This document shows, in pieces, positions 57,691 through 64,000 of a stretch of DNA of 64,000 nt. Below the pieces are notes generated by a model that was not told the origin of the DNA, did no database searches, and saw nothing but the letters and a program-made list of their open reading frames with translations. Within the stretch, counting starts at the first letter, position 1. Each line of letters starts with the position of its first letter. The position numbers were made by a program, and so were the translations under genes. The stretch lies in the NCBI GenBank assembly GCA_030435675.1, contig CM059625.1, forward strand, positions 15,190,001 to 15,254,000. The letters are read 5' to 3'. The stretch comes from Steinernema hermaphroditum. Taxonomy: Eukaryota; Nematoda; Chromadorea; Rhabditida; Steinernematidae.

Positions 57691-60600
57691 GAGCGCGGAA
57701 GCGAACGTGAAATGAAGCCGTTCAAAGTGGCGAGATCAGCGGCGACGTGTCCTTTAATGAGTGTGGTTCACATCTGAGTGGATAACCTTTGCTTCAGTGG
57801 GTATGCGCGGCTTAGGATCGCCGAACGCGCACACGCTAGCCCGCGCCGCGTCGTTACCGTGGCGACAGCCAGCCATCATTTCCGTTTTTATGCGTTTATC
57901 GTTAAGAGCCATTGGGCCACCGATAAAGCATAACACGTCTCCGGTCATATTTAAAAAGAGTAATTACTCGTCTTCACAAGAAACGCCATTTAGGCAATCG
58001 AAAAGAGACAAGAGCTTGATTGTCCTGAGTCATTATAGTCGCGTTTAGTAGGTGGGAGGAGATAGGAGAAGGAGGAAGGCATCAAAACTTTTGACATATG
58101 GGCAGGCGAAGAAAGGGAGGAGGCTAAGCTGTGTCACAGGCGTTTAAAGCTGTTCAAACATGAAGGGGTTTTACATGACCCGTAGTCGAAGACAAAAAGA
58201 ATGTAGTTGTGAGTGGACAAAGATAACTTGGTGACATGATTTGTATGAACATAACACACCAGCGCAATAAATTAGCAACTATGGCCAACGTTTGATACAA
58301 TTCCGAAGCACGTTTTTTATTGCACAAAGAACTTATCCTGAACTATCAACGTTTCAAAGTGTTGAAACTTGTAGTTTTTGTGTTGGCCGAGTGGCTAGCG
58401 GACCGTCGTTCGTATTCCAATCTGCTTATAAAAAAAAGAAAACGGCTTTCTCGTTTGAGGAAAAGTTCACGGTGAACTCGAGCTTCAGTATCGAATTCTA
58501 CCTTTGTGCTAATTTCCAGTGAAATTTAACATTGAGAGTTTGGGAAGCCCCCCTGGGAACCCACAATGAATGGCAGGTGACTACTTTTTAGTAATGTTTT
58601 CGAATTAGCAACCAAGCACACATCTTTCACAGGTGAGAATACCTCAGCTTTCTCCAGCTCTGCCTCAATGCACGCTGTGATAACTGGATGGTTTCCCATT
58701 AAGGTTCCACCAACATCATGCAAAAATTCAAAGCATGATAATCATAATAGCCCGCGTGAATGAATGACATATGGCAAATCTTTGGCATGTTACCGAATAG
58801 AGCGTGCCACGCATTCTTCTGACGAGTGCGTGTCCGGTGTTCGGCCGGGTTGTGCATAACGAATTGCACAGTGTTATATAGACCACAGAATTCTACGGCA
58901 AAATGTACTAGTGTTGCAGATCCGGGAGCCGCCTCGTTTCATATCCATTTACCAAAAAACATTCCTTACAGACTTCAAAGTACGTGTGTTTTGTGGCTGT
59001 TGGGCTGAATTAATTAAAATTTTGAAATTCATGTGTACTTTATGATCAGCAGCGTAGAGCAAAGGTAGGAAACACCTGCGTTACAGGAGGAACTTGAAAT
59101 TCACGGAGTGGCTGTGATTATCATATATTTTGATTGTATGTCTATTATTGCATTCATAAACAAACAAACCCCAAACAGCTCACCAAAAAATAGGGGTATC
59201 TGCTGCCAAGTGGGTAATTCGTAGGCGGTTGACCGATGATCATTAAATTTATGAATGACACATTGATAGTTGATCACTGATGAAAATTTGTTTTTCACAT
59301 GCCACTGCTTCGTTAATAGCGATCTTCAGATGAACGTCCATTCAAAAATGCTGTATTCTATTCTGCCCACGGACAAGATTAGATTCTTCCCACACATCGG
59401 CTGTTCCTATTATTATTTGTCGCTTCCTGTAATGGATGTAAATGGTGGGTTGTGAGAGATGAATCACATTCGCCGAATCGTTGCTGGCTATTCAGGATCC
59501 ACGTCAGAGAGGGAAAGCTGTTTTATGATCAACAATGAGAAGATCTGTACATTATGAGCGCACAATTTGAAATTGTATCACATGAGTACGTATGTTAAGA
59601 AAATAGTTAAACTAGATAGATCTTTGAATAGATAAGTGCCAAAAAAATGGTTCAGCACTGGAATTCATACAACATTTCTTACACTTTGATTTTGCGTTCA
59701 TCCCGCATATACTTCAAATAATGGTGAAGAGATTCGCTACGCTTAGGACTTGTATCATAATGTTTGCTGTTTGCTCCGTAATATGGTACGATAGACGGAA
59801 CAAAATTGGCCTCAGGATTTCGTAAATAACGAAAATATGACGACGAATATAGCTACCGTCATGTAATGATACCCTCACGTCGTGATAAACAACTCACATT
59901 TCCCAAAATAAAAGAAGAACTGAATAGTCAAAATGAGATTTTAATTGCGTGCACTTCTGTTGAAATTCCCTTATTATAACAAAATAAAAAATTGGTGATA
60001 TAATTTAAATTCAGTTCACCTTTCCTTTTGCAAAATAACAGCGGCCGTATTTTTAGGTTCGTCTCCACCCATTGATTTTGAATGCGCTCATTATGCACTT
60101 TTTCATACGATGAACACATAATTCACAAGATTTCAGGATTACCAAAGGGAAAAGAAGTCTAGCGACAAGTTTGCTCCACACTGGCTGCACGTGAAGACAC
60201 AGACACTAACTACTGTATACTACTGTCTAACGGCTGCATAATAAATAAACGGATGTCGTAGTGCTTATACTTCTCTGTCATATTCACTTAATTTTCTCCC
60301 ACGGCTATTTATTGCGAACTCTCCATTGAGAGACGTTCGATAGGCACGGATCGGGTCAGTTGTGTTATGCGGAAAAGAAGGCCAAATAAAAGAAATATGA
60401 TCCGAAAATTGACAAAAATCACGATCTCGCAAGACCGTATGTTTTCAAGTTGACGTCTATAACTGTTCATTATCTCATGCTGCGATAGTTTTGTTAGCGA
60501 CCCTAGCAGAACATATATAGCTCTACCCGACCGCCGAATGCTCTTTCTTAAAGAACACGATATTGCGAAGAAACAATTCGATTTCGACTGACATGTCACA

Positions 60601-61298
60601 ACTCGTGTGCACATTTTTTTGACCATCGACTAGAGAGTTATTTATAGTCAAAACTGTGACGTAGTAATTGAAATTATCCGCCGTTATTCATGCACCAACC
60701 GAAAGGATACTTTGGGGGCTGTATCACCTTCGGCTATGTAATGATATAAAGGTCTCATGTGCATTTTGTTTTGTGTTTGTTTTTGTGATTCGTCGTCGCT
60801 TTGCTACAAAAACCTCCCACACGGTTCTGTTTACTATCGGCGCTATTTAGAACTAATATTATTCAAAATATTTGAATTCGGCGCCTCATTGTTTAAGTTG
60901 GATTTCTCATTCACCATTAGTAACCCGACTAAGTTGATTTCGGATGGACATTTGCATGCTCAGGAATAACGTTTCCTGTACACATGCATACGCGCTGAGT
61001 CATAAACCCGCGCTTAAAGGCATGACCACACTGAACACTTCGGCGGAATCGCACTGATAAGAGCGGCACGAGCAAACATTGCAGACACGGCCGGGAATTT
61101 TGAGAATTATAATCGATACATACCATTTCGCGCTGTCTTTAGGGTAATAACGTGCAAAATCAAAGCGCGCCTTGCGCGTGCCCCTAACTAAGTGAGCATA
61201 TATCGTCGTGTTTCGCGCGTCTTTTGTTTAATTACCGAATATAGGCGGCTATTTATCGATTCTAGCCACTCTTCAGCGGGCCACAAACGGGCGGGAAG
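57691..61298. other. 3.6 kb without a supported gene
   Basis: 57.7-58.05 kb is GC-richer and is probably the chemoreceptor promoter. Frames at 58292-58522, 59101-59455 and 60309-60626 lack splice partners or domains. The rest is AT-rich. Confidence 0.45.
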
Positions 61299-63576
61299 AT
61301 GCAAGAAGACGGTGACGACAGGCACATCGAAGCCGTTGTCGAACCGACAAGACGTCCTCATTACGTTCGAGTGCTTCCTGATTTACCCGCTCATCCACCA
61401 TCTGTGGCAACGAACCATGAACCCCATGAAGATCAGCAGCAAGCAGCTCCGGCTCTGCATGGTTCCGACGATTTCGATACTAGTTTTGACGATCAAACGT
61501 TACCCGAAGAGCAGGTGGAAGCCGATGAAACTGTGCACAATGGTATTTATGCCACTCCATGGAGAAGCGATTTGGAACCTGTGCCTGCAACCAGTCAGAG
61601 GTGAGCTTACCACGATGGGAATGCGCGCTAGCAACTTAAGGCTGGACCATATTAGTGCAACACAGGCTGAGTGTCAAATTTTGCTTTTTGGTTTTGGAGT
61701 TTAAATTTGTGTGAGTTCCAGAAATGTCAGTTATACGCGGGAGTCACACATGACTCAGCAACAGTGTGCGAGCAGCAAAGTTTCGAAAGTCGTTAAAGGC
61801 TGAAGAGTTATATATGATTCTCTCTATGTCACACCGGATTCATGCACGACTCACAAAAGCAAGCGAGCACAGCTGGTGAGCTACCGTTCGCGCAGTGTAG
61901 TCAATGGTGCTTCTACAGTTCTTTAGCAAGGCGCGAATCCTGCGTGTAAGTTTTCATATTTCACTGGGCTCAAATATTTACCTCAAAGATCGAAAACAAT
62001 AATGTGAGCCACAGTCTGTGCCACAAAACAATGGCCCAGGCGCGATTGGATCGAACTATGTTTCTCACCAAACATTGTGAGTGTCTGTGTAAACAATCGG
62101 GAAACCAATTTTATTGGCGTTTAGTATACAAATAGCTGAAAACATGTGAACTATGAACGATTTAAGGATAGCTTTTTTTGCAATACTTGATGCTGGAATA
62201 AGACACAAAGTTGCAGTTAGTGGCTGCTGTGGGGTTCAGAGCACGTGAACACTCGTTACTGCTTAGCGATGTATAGTTTTTCCTCTTGTTGAATGATGTC
62301 AACTGGAAACATTTGAATGTATTAGCTTGTTGTTTCGATATAAACTGCACAGAAAACGTTTGTGAACTTGCTTTGTTAGTCGGAAGCAATATTACTGTCA
62401 ACATAATGTATAGACTTTCGTTTATTAACGCGTTTTCTAACCTTTCGCAAAGCACATAAACACAAAGATTTTTTAGCATCCCAAAGAAAACTTTCCAAAA
62501 TCTATGATGCAAACGAAACTTTCTACTTCCCGCCCTACTTACCATTTTTTTTGCCATCCGTTCACTTTCAGGCGCATCCCTCCAACATACGACGAGTACT
62601 TAAATAAGCGGAGGGCGCAGATCGAACGCGTATTTCAACTCAACAACGAATCGGAGCCTATCGTCATCCCAGCGCCGCCGAAGTCAAAAACAAATTCGAA
62701 CCGCTGCAAGTGCATTGCAATCCTAATCCTTGTTATCATACTCATCATTATTGGTGTAGCTGTAGGTTTAGTCTGTTACTTTGTTCTTCGAAGTGCGTAT
62801 GTTTCGGAGACTGCCCTTCTTATCAATGGTATTTAGATGAAAACTCCAGTTCATCAAGCGGGTCACCAATCACCGTACCACTATCCTCTACACTGCCGAC
62901 GACAATACTCACAACAACGCCTTACCCCATGAAATTAAATAAATATACGGTACCACTTGGTGGGTTTACAAATACAGGACCGTTCACTGCCAATGAATTG
63001 AGTAAGGCCTCAAATGGTATCAATTATCAAGAGATAATAATTTTCTCCTCTAGATAATTACATGGCGGCCAATGTGGCCCAACAGGACCTCTTCGTTGGG
63101 AACGGTTTATTCCAGAGTTCATACACTGTCGCTTTCACAAAAGCTGCCAATCGCCTGTGTACGAGCTGCTCGATTTACAGCGTCAATACAGTCGTTCCTT
63201 CTGAGAATAGCATTAATTACTGCTGTCAACCAACAGACAATAACGATCTGTGCAAACCATTCTGTTTGCTAGAGTAAGGCACCTTATGTAAAGAAGGAGA
63301 AGTTGAAATAATCGCAATTTTCAGGGGAAAATATCCTTTTGAACTAGATATCGGAAGATCGTTTTGTGGAATTGAGGCGAGCAAAGATGGCTCAAACTTA
63401 TATGTTTGTGTGAAGTCACAATCGGTAAGGACCAACATTCAGTGCGGTTTCTTACATATTATATTAGGCGGGATCATGTCAAATTTCTTTTTACACGGGA
63501 TCAGCATCAGTGACGAATGAACAGTCACATCAGCCGGGTTGGTTTACCAGTGATCCCGGGCCTTGTCCCAATATAG
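61299..63576 (+). CDS. one-pass membrane protein with cytosolic PPxY motif, 3' end outside
   Basis: Unknown membrane protein. Exons: 61299-61600, 62572-62792, 62837-63001, 63054-63273, 63325-63424 and 63468-63576 (ends at donor GTACGT in phase 1); all junctions fit. The N-terminal 130 or so residues are acidic, hydrophilic and rich in proline, with RRIPPTYDEYLNKRRAQIER carrying PPTY, a WW-domain/Nedd4-type ligand. A single helix follows (CIAILILVIILIIIGVAVGL). With no signal peptide and basic residues before the helix, a type II orientation is likely. Outside lie a Ser/Thr-rich stalk (SSSSSGSPITVPLSS) and a cysteine-containing domain (CTSCSIYSV, NYCCQPTDNNDLCKPFC, SFCGIEASK, AGSCQISFYTGSA). 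The family was not recognised. The stop must lie beyond 63576, in unread sequence or past the window edge. Confidence 0.75.
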
Positions 63577-64000
63577 GTACGTTCATTTATAATCGAATGC
63601 AGAGAGGGGCTTAAGAGCAATTTTGAATATGCCTTTTGGTAGTTTAGGTTTTAGTCCAACCTTTTAAGTGCAAGGTATGAAAGCAGTTCTTAAATGTCTG
63701 CAAAGTAAATTGGGCTGAAAACCGTTTCGACTATCACTGTATGATTTAAACCCAAGATCTCGACCATCCAATGTGCGATTTCGACCTTGAAATCTCGTAG
63801 TTAGGTTTGTCTCCAACGGTTTATTGCTAATAAACGAGAAGAATACTCGATAAAACATAAGCAAAACGAATGAGAAATGAACAGTTTGAATGGTCTTCAC
63901 TTCGTACTGTAGGATATCAACGGGGTTCCCAAGTGGGAAAGGTCGAAATCCAAGGGGACGGCCGGAGCGGCCTTCAAATGCTTTCAATACCAATTATTCA
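63577..64000. other. probable intron of the membrane protein gene
   Basis: Follows a phase-1 donor. The - strand frame 63664-63993 has no support, and no continuing exon was recognised before the window ends. Confidence 0.4.

Noticed and set aside
61192..61704. + strand open frame of 170 codons
   Set aside because: Overlaps exon 1 of the membrane protein in a different frame; the 61299 frame ends at a donor and continues in phase through five further exons.
62162..62557. - strand open frame of 131 codons
   Set aside because: Lies in the first intron of the membrane protein gene. The peptide has no domain or exon partners.
1..64000. CRISPR arrays, bacterial operons, phage or integrated virus genes
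   Set aside because: No spaced direct repeats of the right kind, no intronless gene clusters and no viral protein motifs were seen; the only regular array is the 50-base minisatellite.

Overview
The window is nuclear DNA of a nematode. The evidence is the gene architecture (many 44-60 base introns with GTAAGT-type donors and TTTCAG-type acceptors, plus a few 0.8-2.3 kb introns), a nematode serpentine chemoreceptor, a nematode-type F-box-like gene, a mariner element and animal genes with clear C. elegans counterparts. The species cannot be named from the sequence. All exon chains were read by hand from splice sites and frame continuity. For every chain I call complete, the exon lengths sum to a whole number of codons.

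Layout, left to right. 0-3 kb (+): 3' part of a RASEF-type Rab GTPase, with its N-terminal half missing. 4.6 kb: a tRNA-Ile(AAU). 5.5-10 kb: weak exons only. 10-14 kb (+): a copine (two C2 domains plus a vWA domain) with an odd MIDAS residue. 14.8-16.8 kb (+): a serine beta-lactamase-like (LACT) protein, followed by a 74-residue basic protein. 18 kb (-): the 3' end of a decayed MULE-type transposase gene. 19.8 kb (+): an 80-residue one-pass membrane protein. 21.4-23.0 kb (-): a GSKIP-domain protein. 25-31 kb: poorly resolved candidate exons. 31.9 kb (+): a 56-residue microprotein carrying a near-ideal PKA-anchoring helix. 34.1-37.5 kb (+): Bicaudal-D. 38.2-39.1 kb (-): an intronless F-box-like gene. 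39.7-41.0 kb: an intact mariner transposon. 42.5-47.0 kb (-): a tachykinin-type neuropeptide receptor. 49.8-50.1 kb: a 50-base tandem repeat. 50.9-53.0 kb (+): MON1/SAND-1 with a foldback element in one intron. 54.3-57.7 kb (-): a serpentine chemoreceptor. 61.3 kb to beyond 63.6 kb (+): a one-pass membrane protein with a cytosolic PPxY motif, running towards the right edge.

The genes are not one pathway. Several share membrane-traffic themes: a RASEF-type Rab, the MON1 subunit of the Rab7 exchange factor, the dynein adaptor BICD (which binds Rab6 in other animals) and a copine. Two proteins, the GSKIP-like protein and the 56-residue microprotein, point to PKA anchoring. No CRISPR, operon of bacterial type or phage feature is present.
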